DNA of 64,000 nt, from contig JAXLYP010000025.1 of assembly GCA_046351395.1 (NCBI GenBank), forward strand, positions 107,279 through 171,278, in the 5' to 3' direction. Shown in pieces: positions 33,876 to 43,104 of the stretch. Each line of letters starts with the position of its first letter. Position 1 is the first letter of the stretch. The notes beneath the pieces are model-generated. The model made no database searches. It worked only from the letters and a program-made list of their open reading frames with translations, and was not told the origin of the DNA. The DNA comes from CAYYKK01 sp046351395 (GTDB lineage: Bacteria > Myxococcota_A > Polyangia > Polyangiales > Polyangiaceae). A program made the translations under genes and the position numbers.

Positions 33876-35292
33876 GTGTCGTCGAAGGCCGGCCTGACCG
33901 GCTTGCTCTCCGTGATGTTCGCCGCGTCGTGCGCAGGTCCCCCCGCGCGCGGCGCGGCGCCGTCTTTGTCTGCTAGCGCGGACGCGGTCGCCGCGTCCGC
34001 GAGCGGCGCGTCGAGCAGCCCTCCCCCGGCGCGCCGCGCCGAGCGCCGTGGAAGCATCCAATCCTACGCGGTGAGCCTGACCGTCGACGTCGGCAAGAAG
34101 GCAGCCTCCGCGGTCGCGACGCTCGCCGTCGACCCGGAGGCGAGCTCGCTCGACCTCGAGGCGAAGAGCCTCGAGGTCCGTGGAGCTCGTGGGCGCGGAC
34201 GGCGGGGCGATACCCGCGCGCTACACCCGAGAGCCCGGCCACCTCCGAATCGACCTCGGCGGCCCAGCGGCCGGGCGCTCCGTCCGCATCCGATATGCGG
34301 TTCGCTCGTCCGAGGGTTTCGTCGTCCGAGACACCGAGGCCTACACCGCCTTCGACACGCGCGAGTGGCTCCCGTGCGACTTCGACCCGGGCCACAAGGC
34401 GACCTTCGATCTCGAGGTGACGGTCCCCGCGGACTGGCACGTGATCGGGCCGACGTTCGACCCCGCGCCGACCGCGGGCCCGCACCACCTCCACCTCGAC
34501 GTGCCTCACTCGGCGTATCTGTTCGGCTTCGCCGCGGGCCGCTACGAGCGCGTGGACGGCCGCGCGGGAGAGCTCGGCGCACATTTCTACGCGCCCTCGA
34601 AGCTCCTCGTCGAGCGCGCCGCGCTCCGCACCCAGGTCCTCGCGGAGATCTCTTCTGCGAGCGCGTTCTACGCGGACAAGGCGGGCCGCCTGTACCCCGC
34701 GGCCGACTATTCGATGGTGGCGACGGGCGACAATGGCGGGCAAGAGGCGTCGTTCTACTCGCTCGGGGACGTCTCCGGGTTCGAGGCGTTCGCGGACGAG
34801 CCCAAAGAGGATTGGCTGATCGTGCACGAGCTCGCGCACATGTGGTGGGGCAACGCGCTCACATGCGATCGATGGGCCGACTTCTGGTTGAACGAGGCGT
34901 TCGCGGTCTTCATGACGGCGGCGTTCAAGGAGGTGCACACGGGGCGCGCCGGCTACGACGCGGAGGTCGCGCTCGCCTGGAAGAAGTTCGACAAGGTCGT
35001 CATGAAGGGGAAGGATCGGCCCCTCGTCGGCGCGCCCGACACGGACGCGGACCACGCGGGCGGTCCGATTGTCTATTCGAAGGGAGCACTCGTCTTGTTC
35101 GAGCTCCGCGCGCGCGTCGGCGACGACGCGTTCTGGAGGGGCGTGCGCCTCTACTCGGAGGCCGGCTCGGTCGTACGCACCGAGGACCTGAAGAGCGCGA
35201 TGGAGCGCGCGAGCGGCGCCGATCTCGGCGAGTTCTTCCGCGGATGGACGGAGGGGCTCGGCGCGCCGACGACGTCGACCCGGAAGGAATGA
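33876..35292 (+). pseudogene. M1-family aminopeptidase lipoprotein, interrupted by a frameshift near 34178
   Basis: The GTG at 33876 begins a lipoprotein signal (FAASC, Cys19) and the first strands of the M1 N-terminal domain up to LDLEAKSLEV. The frame then becomes Arg-rich nonsense. The continuation, from VELVGADGG, is in the next frame from 34180 to 35292. It carries the M1 hallmarks: HELAHMWWG near 34824, NEAFA about 20 residues later as the third zinc ligand, and GDNGGQEAS where GAMEN usually stands. One extra base in GAGGTCCGTGGAG (34174-34186) accounts for the break. It may be a sequencing error or a true mutation. Starting at the internal GTG (34180) would lose the signal and first strands. 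Confidence 0.82.
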
Positions 35293-35433
35293 GAGCGCGC
35301 CCGGGGTGAGTGGCTGCGCCGAGGGTGGAGGAGCAACGCGGCTGTGGGGATGCAGCGTCGCCCGAGTGCGCTTTATTTCCGGTCGCGACCCAAGGGGCTC
35401 GACGACGACCACGCTCGGCAGTACGAGCCGCGC

Positions 35434-36771
35434 ATGCGCGCTCCCGCTGCCTTCCTTTGGGTCACCGCGGTCGTCGCCCTCGCGGCCTGTGACGACGCGT
35501 CGAACTCCACCGCATCCACCTCCTCGAGCTCCGGCGCGGGGATGTCGTCGACGGCGAGCGCGAGCTCCGCGGAGTCGACGGGCTCGTCCACCGGCTCGTC
35601 GATGGGCGGCGCCGGTGGCGCTGCCGGTGCGCCGTTCACCTCCAAAGGCGCGAGCTCGTACGAGAGCCAGACGACCCTCGCGGCGACGCCGCAGGGAGGG
35701 GTGGTGGCCGCTTGGATCGCGTTCTTCGCGGACGGCACCTCCTCGATTGGATATGCGGCTTCGCACGATGGAGGCGCGCTCTGGTCGGCCCCGCGGTACG
35801 TCCCCGCCCCGGGCGGGAGGCTGACCTCGAACCCGGTGCTCGCCGCAGACAGTCAGGGGAATTTCTTCCTCGCGTTCCTCGGGTTCCTCCCGAGCGGAGC
35901 CGCCGACGATCACATTTACGTGGCGAAGCTCGTGAAGGGCACGGACACGTTCGAGGCCCCGCACGCCGCGGACACCGGCGCCCAGCGGGACTACGACAAG
36001 CCATCGATCGCCGTGGACGCGGACGACCACGTGCTCCTCTCCTGGGCCGACTTCACCGGCACCCCCACGCTCGTGTTCGCGAGCTCGACGGACGGCGTGC
36101 AGTTCGGCACCTCCACGATCGCGAACGACGCGACGTTCGGCAACCTCGCGTCTCTCTGCCTCGATCGCGGCGCCGGCCCGAGCGCGCCGCTCTATCTGGT
36201 CCACCTCCGCCAGGGCGCGACGCTCGCGCTCCGCAAGTCCACGGACCACGGACAGACGTGGCCGCTCCTCGCGTCCGTCGCGCCGAGCGACGTGGTGTTC
36301 CAGGACCCCTCGTGCGCGGTGCACGGGGCGGACGTGACGGTCGTCTACGCGTCCGGAATGGCGGGGGTGAGCGCGACGATGAACTCCCCCGGCACCGACG
36401 TGATGGTGCTCGCCTCGGCGGACGGCGGCCAGTCGTTCGCGCCCCCGAAGTCGGTGGGCAAGGTCTCGCCGAGCGATCAGGTGCTGTTCCCACGCGTCGC
36501 GCGGGACACGAACGGCAAGCTGGAGATTGTCTTCTACGAGGGCGTCGTCGACGCCCCGGCGAAGCTCGTGCGCGCGACCTCCGCGGACGGGGCGGCCTTT
36601 CAGCTCTCGCAGATCGCGGCGCCTGGCACCTTCACCCTCGACCGGACGATCGCGAGCTGGCTCGGCGACTACATCGGCGTCGCCGCGCCGACCACGGGCG
36701 TGCTCTCGTCGTATGCAGACAATGGCGAGGGCAAGGCGCACATCCACTTCACCGCCGCGGGAGCGCCGTGA
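35434..36771 (+). CDS. Lipoprotein with sialidase/BNR-like beta-propeller
   Basis: 445 residues from the ATG at 35434. The open frame continues upstream but is not protein-like. The signal peptide ends in LAAC (Cys19), followed by a Ser/Thr/Gly-rich linker (to about residue 70). The domain contains Asp-box-like turns such as SHDGGALWS, SSTDGVQFG, STDHGQTWP and SADGGQSFA, typical of BNR/sialidase-fold six-bladed propellers. Without a clear arginine triad, enzymatic activity cannot be claimed. The stop overlaps the GTG of the trypsin-like gene by 4 nt, so the two are coupled. Confidence 0.85.
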   Translation: MRAPAAFLWVTAVVALAACDDASNSTASTSSSSGAGMSSTASASSAESTGSSTGSSMGGAGGAAGAPFTSKGASSYESQTTLAATPQGGVVAAWIAFFADGTSSIGYAASHDGGALWSAPRYVPAPGGRLTSNPVLAADSQGNFFLAFLGFLPSGAADDHIYVAKLVKGTDTFEAPHAADTGAQRDYDKPSIAVDADDHVLLSWADFTGTPTLVFASSTDGVQFGTSTIANDATFGNLASLCLDRGAGPSAPLYLVHLRQGATLALRKSTDHGQTWPLLASVAPSDVVFQDPSCAVHGADVTVVYASGMAGVSATMNSPGTDVMVLASADGGQSFAPPKSVGKVSPSDQVLFPRVARDTNGKLEIVFYEGVVDAPAKLVRATSADGAAFQLSQIAAPGTFTLDRTIASWLGDYIGVAAPTTGVLSSYADNGEGKAHIHFTAAGAP

Positions 36772-37700
36772 AGCGCGCCGCGGCGCTCGCCGGGATCGCG
36801 CTGACGGCGTGTGAAGGCTCCGACCGACGCGCGGCGAGTCCCATCATCGGAGGAGCGCCGTCGAACGACGCCGCCGTCGTCTTGCTCGTGTCGTACCCGA
36901 AAGATCAATCGGTCCTCGACACGTGCACGGCCGCCGTCATCGCGCCGTCCGTGCTCGTGACGGCCGCGCACTGCGTCGACCCCATGACCCATCCGGATCA
37001 CGTGTTCGGCGTGTTCGCCGGCCCCGACGCGACGGCCTTCGCGACGCCCCAGACGATCGCGCCGAAGCTCGTCTCGATCACGAAGGCGACGCTCCACCCC
37101 GACTACGATCGCAAGGCTCCGTTCCACGCGGACATCGCCGTGGTGGAGCTCGCTTCGCCGCTCGCCGTTCCACCCCTCCCGTTCGCGCGAGCGCCGCTCG
37201 ACGCGTCGATCGTCGGGGCAGAGGCGCGGATCGTGGGGTACGGCGAGACGCACTACGACACCCCGAATTATGCGCAGCAGAGCGCGACGACGACGATCGC
37301 GAAGGTGGATCCGGACGACACGCTCACCGTGGGCGACGGCGCGCATCGGAGCTGCGTGGGCGACTCCGGCGGCCCTGCGCTCGTGTCGCTCGGCGGCGTC
37401 GAGACGATCGTCGGGATCGACTCGTACGCAGATCTCGCCGGGTGCCTCGAGCCCGCTCACTACCGCCGAGTGGACGTGTACGCGGACTTCCTCGCCCCCT
37501 TCGCGCCGGTGTCGGGCGAGGGAGGCAGCGGAGGAGCCACGTCGTCGTCTTCTTCCAGCGCGGGCGGCAGCGCCGCGGACGGCGACGGCGATGCCGGGGG
37601 GTGCGCGGTCGCGGTCGGCGCACGGGCGACGACGTCGACGCTCGCCCTCGCGGCGGCGCTGCTCGCGCTCGGCCGTCGCGCCCGGCGCAGGAGTTCGTGA
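36768..37700 (+). CDS. Trypsin-like serine protease (S1) with lipobox and MYXO-CTERM-like tail
   Basis: 310 residues from a GTG that overlaps the previous stop (GTGA). The S1 triad is complete: His68 in TAAHC, Asp122 in DIAVVEL and Ser200 in GDSGGP. The N-terminal signal ends in LTAC (Cys15). The C-terminus has a Gly/Ser linker, a Cys near 279, a hydrophobic helix rich in Ala and Leu, and a terminal Arg cluster (RRARRRSS), which is the MYXO-CTERM sorting layout. Carrying both a lipobox-like and a MYXO-CTERM-like signal is unexpected. A zymogen-like IIGG junction at 26-29 suggests processing, which would release the mature enzyme from the N-terminal lipid. Confidence 0.88.
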   Translation: MKRAAALAGIALTACEGSDRRAASPIIGGAPSNDAAVVLLVSYPKDQSVLDTCTAAVIAPSVLVTAAHCVDPMTHPDHVFGVFAGPDATAFATPQTIAPKLVSITKATLHPDYDRKAPFHADIAVVELASPLAVPPLPFARAPLDASIVGAEARIVGYGETHYDTPNYAQQSATTTIAKVDPDDTLTVGDGAHRSCVGDSGGPALVSLGGVETIVGIDSYADLAGCLEPAHYRRVDVYADFLAPFAPVSGEGGSGGATSSSSSSAGGSAADGDGDAGGCAVAVGARATTSTLALAAALLALGRRARRRSS

Positions 37701-37754
37701 CGGTGGGCCTCGGCTCTGTCACCCTTCGCTCTCGCTGAAGCCCTGGAGGTCCGC

Positions 37755-38720
37755 ATGCTCACTCGTTCTTCGGTTCCGTTCGTCCTCGGGTGCGCGGCGC
37801 TCGGCGCCGTGAGCGTGGCCTGCAGCACAGGAGAGAACGACGACGGATCGGGCGGGGCGACGAGCAGCACGGGGACCTCGCTCACGACGTCGAGCGCGAG
37901 CCCCACCGCGTCCGCCTCCTCGGGCACTGGAGGAGGTGGAAAGACCGTGACGATCGAGCTCGCGAGCTTCGACGTCGGCCCCGGCGAGGAGGTCTACAAG
38001 TGCCAGAACTTCGCGAACCCGTTCGGCGAGGACGTCGAGGTGAGCGCGTTCGAATCGCACATGACGGGCGGCTCCCATCACCTCCTGTTGTTCTACAAGA
38101 ACGGCGCGAGCGACGGCCCGCTCACCGACTGCTCGGGCCTCGAGTTCGACGCGACGCCCTACGGGACGCAGCTGCCGGACGACCAGCTCGACTTCCCCGC
38201 CGGTGTCGCGGCCGCGATCCCGTCGGGCACCGGCCTCCGGCTCCAGTCGCACTACCTCAACGTGACGAGCCAGACGATCACGGCGCACGTCCAGGTGACG
38301 TTCCACCTCGCCGAACCCGGCACGGTGACGGACCACGCGGCCGTGCTCTTCATGGTGCAGCCGGATATCTCCGTCCCGCCGATGTCGACGAAGACCATCA
38401 ACTACGACTGCAGCGTCCCGGTCGACATGCGCGTGATGAAGGCGTCGAGCCACATGCACAAGCACGGGACGAACTTCCACTCCACCGTCGCCGGCCAGAT
38501 GTTCTTCGACACGACGGACTGGGACGAGCCCACGCCGAAGATCTTCGACCCGGTGCGGGAGCTGAAGGCGGGCGAGCCGATCCACTTCGAGTGCACGTTC
38601 AAGAACGACACGCCGAACACTCTGACCTTCGGGGAGTCCGCGGCGACGGACGAGATGTGCATCCTGACGGCGTCGTTCTACCCGGCGCCCGCGGGGCTCC
38701 CCACGATCACTTGCCAGTAG
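37755..38720 (+). CDS. Copper type II monooxygenase-like (PHM/DBH fold) lipoprotein
   Basis: 321 residues with lipobox VSVAC (Cys23) and a Ser/Thr/Gly linker (24-62). The remaining 260 residues match the ascorbate-dependent copper monooxygenase core. Both copper sites can be read: the CuH set His108-His109 (SHHLLLF) and His166 (LQSHYLN); the CuM set His233 and His235 (SHMHKHG) and Met301 (DEMC). In animal enzymes this fold hydroxylates peptidylglycine or dopamine. Bacterial homologues are common in myxobacteria without known substrates. It should act at the cell surface. Its 3' end overlaps the convergent membrane protein gene by 14 nt. Confidence 0.87.
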   Translation: MLTRSSVPFVLGCAALGAVSVACSTGENDDGSGGATSSTGTSLTTSSASPTASASSGTGGGGKTVTIELASFDVGPGEEVYKCQNFANPFGEDVEVSAFESHMTGGSHHLLLFYKNGASDGPLTDCSGLEFDATPYGTQLPDDQLDFPAGVAAAIPSGTGLRLQSHYLNVTSQTITAHVQVTFHLAEPGTVTDHAAVLFMVQPDISVPPMSTKTINYDCSVPVDMRVMKASSHMHKHGTNFHSTVAGQMFFDTTDWDEPTPKIFDPVRELKAGEPIHFECTFKNDTPNTLTFGESAATDEMCILTASFYPAPAGLPTITCQ

Positions 38721-39426
38721 CGGGCTCGTCGCGCGCGACCCGGCGCGCGAACTCCGCGACGAGCGGCGCGACGACGATCGCGGACGCGGCGCACGCGGTG
38801 AGTAGCACCGCGGTGAAGCTCCACGCGGGCGGCGCGCCGCGGTGCACCAGCACTCCGGCCTTCGCGATGGCGAGCGACGCCTCGAGGACGATGATGGGCG
38901 CGATCGCGACGACCGCCCACGTGTGCTGCAGCACCAGGCCGACGAGCGCGAGCCCCGCCGAGATCGCGAGGGGCCAGGCGATCGGCGAGAGCCCCTCGTG
39001 GGCCGCCCAAATCAGCCCCATGGCCACCGCCTGAGCGACGAAGAGCACCCGAAGGCGCGCGATCCGGGCGTCGAGCTTCGCCGCCCACCGGTTCATCCAG
39101 CCAGGGTGATCCTCGTAGAGCGCGCGCATCCGCCGGCCCGCGAGGAGCAGCGCGAACGGTGCGACGGCGAACGCGACGAGCGGCTCGACGCCCCAGAAGA
39201 CCGTGATCGCGGAGATCGCGACGACGAAGCAGATCGCGAGGTACCGCGCCCAGAAGACGCGGAGCCCGAGCCCGACCGCGCCAGTGAGGTAGAAGATCCA
39301 CGCCGGATCGAGGGGGGCCACCTTCTCGCCGAACGCGCCCGTCTGCCGAGCGAACTCCGACACTCCTCCGATCGAGAGGATCAGCACCGCGAGCCACAGT
39401 CGAACGCGAGCGAGCACGTCGATCAT
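38707..39426 (-). CDS. Polytopic membrane protein of unknown function
   Basis: 239 residues with about six hydrophobic helices and basic loops (for example GRRMRALY and KLDARIARLR), so it is an inner-membrane protein. No transporter or enzyme motif is recognised. The ATG at 39426 is preferred because the N-terminus reads smoothly into a first helix. It overlaps the convergent copper-protein gene by 14 nt at its 3' end and is separated from the CinA-like gene upstream on the same strand by 108 nt with no clear terminator. Confidence 0.75.
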   Translation of the reverse strand: MIDVLARVRLWLAVLILSIGGVSEFARQTGAFGEKVAPLDPAWIFYLTGAVGLGLRVFWARYLAICFVVAISAITVFWGVEPLVAFAVAPFALLLAGRRMRALYEDHPGWMNRWAAKLDARIARLRVLFVAQAVAMGLIWAAHEGLSPIAWPLAISAGLALVGLVLQHTWAVVAIAPIIVLEASLAIAKAGVLVHRGAPPAWSFTAVLLTACAASAIVVAPLVAEFARRVARDEPATGK

Positions 39427-39534
39427 CAGCGAAGCCTACCTCTCGCCGGGCCTCGGTCGAGCCCGCCGGGCGCGAAGCCAGGCTTCGTGCGTGCGCGGGC
39501 GAAGCTGCCCCGCTCATCGCGCGCAGCCCGGACG

Positions 39535-40287
39535 TCAGCGCGCGTCGGGATCGTCGAGCGTGCTCGCGACGTCCTCCGGGAGGCTCGCGACGAACGCAGC
39601 TCGCGCCGCCTCGATCCGGGCCTCGTCCTGCGCGTCGAACGTGATCTTGGTGCGCCACGTCTTGTCGCCCCATCGGGGGTACGAGCCAATCTCGACGTCC
39701 CGGTGGGCGCCGACGCACGCGTCGATGAGGTGCTTGATCCGCCCCTCCTCGACGCTCACGAACGCCGCGCGGGTGACGAACGCGACGCCACGACCCACGA
39801 CGTCCGCGACGAGCGCCATCTTCAGGGCGAAAATCTCGGGCACGCCGGGGAGCACGAACACGTTCTCGCAGAGGACGCTCGGCCACGGCACGGTGTGGGT
39901 GCGCACGAGCGTCGCGCCCTCGGGGACGCGCGCCATCAACAGGTGCCCCTCGGTCACGCGCTCGGCGTACGCCGCGCGGAGGAGCGCGTCGAGCTCGTCC
40001 GAGACGACGACACGGCGACCGAACGCCTTCGCCACGGCCTCGATCGTGAGGTCATCGTGCGTGGGGCCGACACCGCCGCTCGTGACGAGCCACGTGTGCG
40101 CCGAGCTCAGCGCGCGGATCTCGGAGACGAGGGTATCCATGTCGTCGAGCACCGTGTGCGCGCGGACGAGCCGCACCCCGAGCCCGCGCATGGTGCGGGC
40201 GAGGACGGCGAGGTTCGCGTCGGCGACTTTGCCAGTGAGGATCTCGTTCCCAATGATCAGCGCGGCGGCCGTGGGCGGAGGGGTCAC
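39535..40287 (-). CDS. CinA-like molybdopterin-binding domain protein (COG1058)
   Basis: 250 residues. The MoCF/MPT-binding fold is shown by GNEILTGK (13-20), TSGGVGPTHDD (69-79) and LPGVPEI. This is the N-terminal domain of CinA without the C-terminal nicotinamide-nucleotide amidase domain. CinA N-domains act as ADP-ribose or FAD pyrophosphatases in some bacteria. The GTG start (40287-40285) overlaps the stop of xseB as GTGA, so the pair is translationally coupled. Confidence 0.88.
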   Translation of the reverse strand: MTPPPTAAALIIGNEILTGKVADANLAVLARTMRGLGVRLVRAHTVLDDMDTLVSEIRALSSAHTWLVTSGGVGPTHDDLTIEAVAKAFGRRVVVSDELDALLRAAYAERVTEGHLLMARVPEGATLVRTHTVPWPSVLCENVFVLPGVPEIFALKMALVADVVGRGVAFVTRAAFVSVEEGRIKHLIDACVGAHRDVEIGSYPRWGDKTWRTKITFDAQDEARIEAARAAFVASLPEDVASTLDDPDAR

Positions 40288-40541
40288 GGCTCCTCCCCGA
40301 TCGCGAGCTTCCGGATGACCGGCCGCCCCGACGGATCGACCGCGAGGAGCTCCTCCACGCGTTTCTCCGCAGCCGTGATGCGCTCCTCGGCGAGTCGAGC
40401 GAGGCGGACACCCTCTTCGAAGAGCTCGAGCGAGCGCTCGAGCGGGAGGTCGCCGCGCTCGAGCTCGTCGACGATCTTTCCGAGGCGCGCCGTGGCGTGC
40501 TCGAAGGTCACGGGGATCGCGGCGTCGTCGCGCTCGCTCAC
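40284..40541 (-). CDS. xseB: Exodeoxyribonuclease VII small subunit
   Basis: 85 residues with the XseB core TFEHATARLGKIVDELERGDLPLERSLELFEEGVRL. It binds XseA to form exonuclease VII, which degrades single-stranded DNA. Length fits the family. The GTG start (40541-40539) overlaps the stop of the upstream HEAT-repeat gene by 4 nt, and its stop overlaps the CinA-like gene. The large subunit xseA is not next to it, and no candidate is in the window. Confidence 0.93.
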   Translation of the reverse strand: MSERDDAAIPVTFEHATARLGKIVDELERGDLPLERSLELFEEGVRLARLAEERITAAEKRVEELLAVDPSGRPVIRKLAIGEEP

Positions 40542-43012
40542 TTGGCCGGGGCCTTCGGCTCCGGCGGCGGCGCTGGGGCGGGTTCGGCGCTCGGCGGAGC
40601 GCTGGGCGGTGTGGGCGCCTCGGGCGTATCGACGTGGGTGGGGTACACGGTGAGCGAGCTCGTCCCGTAGGCCGTCGTGGGCACCAGCAGATCCCCATCG
40701 GACGCGGTGAGCACGGAGACGGCGTAGTCGTCTCCGCGGAGGAAGCGCGCGGGGAGCGGCCGCGCCTCCGCGCCGGTCGTCGCGACGAAGGTCCAGCTCA
40801 GCGTGAGCCCGAGGGGATCGGCGGCCTTGGGCGAAGAGCCTTGGAGCGCGAGACGGGCGATGGATCGGTTGGTCTCGTCGGGGTCCAGGTCCGCGGCCCA
40901 GGCGAGGATGCGCGTGCGCTGTGACTCCGTGCGCGACGCGAGCGCGCGGACGATCGCGCGGCGCGCGACCGGCGAGGTCTCGCTCATGTACGCCTCACAG
41001 AGGAGCGACACGCTCGATGGCTCGGGATCGTCCGCGAGCCCGAGCGCGAGGTGCGCGCGGATGACGGGGTCGGTGCCCTCGAGCAGCAGCGCCTTGATCC
41101 TCGGACGGATCGCGTCGTCGTCGTGGGTGGGCAGCGCGAGCGCGGCGAGGGGCGCGAGCGCGCCTCCGCCCTCGGTCCACGCGAGCAGCGTTTGCTGGGG
41201 CGCGGCCTTCCGACCGTCCGGCGTGAGGAGCGCGACCCCCGCGGCGACATGGAGCGCGCTGGGGTCCTGTCCGTCGTCCGCGCCCTTCAAGAACGGGATG
41301 AACGCCGCGAGCGCGTCGTCTCCGCGGAGGACCGCAGCGCGCGCGGCGCCTGCGAAGAGCGCCGTGCTCTCGGGGGTGACCGGGGTCGTCGGCGGCTTGC
41401 CCACGAGCGCCGCGACGTCCGCCCCCAGCGCGACGCGGGCGAACGCAGCCGCGTCGACGTCGGCGGGGTCCTTCGACTTCTCGAGCGAGGCGATCGCGTC
41501 CTCGAGGCCGGGGACGGTCGCTCCCACGGACACCGCTCGCACGATCCCCGCGCGCACGACGAGGCGGCGCTTCGCGGGAGCGCTCGCGGCGGCGAGCGCC
41601 TTCGAGAGGACGTCCGTCGCGTCCGGGCCGGGTGTCGTCGCGATCGCGAACGCGGCGACGTGGTCCATCTCCGCGTCGTCCAACCACACGGCGAGCTTCG
41701 CGGGCCCCGCGATGCGGGCGAGCGCGATCACCGCGAGGGAGCGCTCGTCCCCTGTGGGCTCGTGCGCGATCCCGGTGAGCGCCTCGACGAGGGGCGCGAA
41801 GTTCGCGGGGGACCGCGCGTCGAGGATCAGCTGGAATCCAGCGCGGCGCGTGGCGGCGGTCGAGAGGAGCCGCGCGACGGCCTTCACCGCGGGCGGCCCG
41901 TTCACGACGATCTGGGGCGTCTTGTCCTTGGCCTTCGGGACGGGCGCCTTCGGCTTCTTCGACTCCTCGGTCGCCTGCTCCTCGGTCCAGTCGTCGAGGA
42001 GGACGAGGATGCGCGCGCCCGTCTCGGCGAGCTTCACGTCCTCGGACTTCGCCCAGCGGCGCGCGTCTCCGAAGGAGGTGTCGTCGCCGAACTTGGCGAG
42101 GGCGAGGCCCGCGGCGGGCCGATTGGTGGAGTCCCCTCGGGCGATGAACCGGAGGACGGGCACGGCCCGGAGATCCCCGAGATCGCCGAGGAACTCGATC
42201 GCGTTGGCGTGCAGCGTGCGGAGCTTCTGGCCCTTCGGCGCGGGGAAGCCCGCCCCTTTGGGATCCGCGGTCGCCTTCGCGTCGCCCGCCTTCGGCTCCT
42301 TCTCTTCGGGCTTCTCGTCCTTGCTCGGCTTCGAGGAGGACTTGGACTTGGGCTTCTTCTCGAGGACGTCGCGGAGGTCCTCTTCCGCGTCCTCGGCGTC
42401 CTCGGCGGACGTGTCCGGCGTGAAGAGCACCACGTCGAGGGATCGCGGCGGGTACGCGAGGAGCGCCGCGCGCGCGGCCTCGGCGGCCGGACCGCGCGCG
42501 CCGAGGGCGCCGAAGAGCGCGTCGACGCACCGGTCGTCTCCCCAACGCGCGAGCGCGAGCGCGGCCGAGGCGCGGAGGATCGATCCGATCGTCCCGGAGC
42601 GCGCGGACTGCGTCGTCGTCATCATCTCCTTCACGAGGAAATCGCGCACCTCCGCTCGATCCACGTGGTCGCGCAGCACGCGGACCGCCATGAGCCGCGC
42701 TTCGAGCATCTCGGCCTTCTCGAGCTTGTCGAGCGAGTCGATGAGCGCGTCGACGGACTGCGGGTTCTCCGAAGTGCCGAGCCGCTCGACCCCCGACGCG
42801 CGCTCCAAGGGATCGCGTGAGGAGAGCATCAAGCGGCCGGCCTCGATCCCGAACCGCGTCTTCAGGGACGTCCCCAGCTGAGGCGGCGGGTCGGTCGCGA
42901 TCGGCTGAGCGTGCGCCGCACCGGGCTCGGGGGCGGAGGCAAAGAGCACCCCCGCGCACGCGGCCGCGACACCGCCCACCCAGAGACCGAATCCACGGAG
43001 CGACCGCCGCAC
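40538..43012 (-). CDS. Exported HEAT-repeat protein
   Basis: 824 residues from a GTG at 43012. Upstream codons are not protein-like. The signal peptide (about 1-35) ends with AHAQP. The protein is a long array of helical HEAT/PBS-lyase-type repeats (for example LRASAALALARWGDDRCVDALFGAL and IRAHLALGLADDPEPSSVSLL). It is interrupted near residues 205-260 by a very charged Lys/Glu/Asp/Ser-rich spacer, and it ends in a Pro/Ala-rich tail. Such scaffolds bind proteins; no enzymatic motif is seen. The coupled stop/start with cytosolic XseB is odd for an exported protein, so the operon may be housekeeping with unrelated products. Confidence 0.8.
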   Translation of the reverse strand: MRRSLRGFGLWVGGVAAACAGVLFASAPEPGAAHAQPIATDPPPQLGTSLKTRFGIEAGRLMLSSRDPLERASGVERLGTSENPQSVDALIDSLDKLEKAEMLEARLMAVRVLRDHVDRAEVRDFLVKEMMTTTQSARSGTIGSILRASAALALARWGDDRCVDALFGALGARGPAAEAARAALLAYPPRSLDVVLFTPDTSAEDAEDAEEDLRDVLEKKPKSKSSSKPSKDEKPEEKEPKAGDAKATADPKGAGFPAPKGQKLRTLHANAIEFLGDLGDLRAVPVLRFIARGDSTNRPAAGLALAKFGDDTSFGDARRWAKSEDVKLAETGARILVLLDDWTEEQATEESKKPKAPVPKAKDKTPQIVVNGPPAVKAVARLLSTAATRRAGFQLILDARSPANFAPLVEALTGIAHEPTGDERSLAVIALARIAGPAKLAVWLDDAEMDHVAAFAIATTPGPDATDVLSKALAAASAPAKRRLVVRAGIVRAVSVGATVPGLEDAIASLEKSKDPADVDAAAFARVALGADVAALVGKPPTTPVTPESTALFAGAARAAVLRGDDALAAFIPFLKGADDGQDPSALHVAAGVALLTPDGRKAAPQQTLLAWTEGGGALAPLAALALPTHDDDAIRPRIKALLLEGTDPVIRAHLALGLADDPEPSSVSLLCEAYMSETSPVARRAIVRALASRTESQRTRILAWAADLDPDETNRSIARLALQGSSPKAADPLGLTLSWTFVATTGAEARPLPARFLRGDDYAVSVLTASDGDLLVPTTAYGTSSLTVYPTHVDTPEAPTPPSAPPSAEPAPAPPPEPKAPAK

Positions 43013-43104
43013 GCCCGCGGAGTATCGCCAACCAAAAGCCCAAAGTACAGGCAGCACCCCACCCGGTGAAGGAATGGCGCGGCGCCCGCCGGGCATGCTC
43101 CGAC

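Noticed and set aside
34180..35292. Separate M1 peptidase gene starting at the internal GTG
   Set aside because: The signal peptide and first strands are in the preceding frame and join perfectly with a single-base change, so a frameshifted single gene explains the data better.
36768..38720. Single functional operon of trypsin-like protease and copper monooxygenase
   Set aside because: The genes are 54 nt apart on the same strand but show no overlap or shared signal, so co-transcription cannot be claimed.
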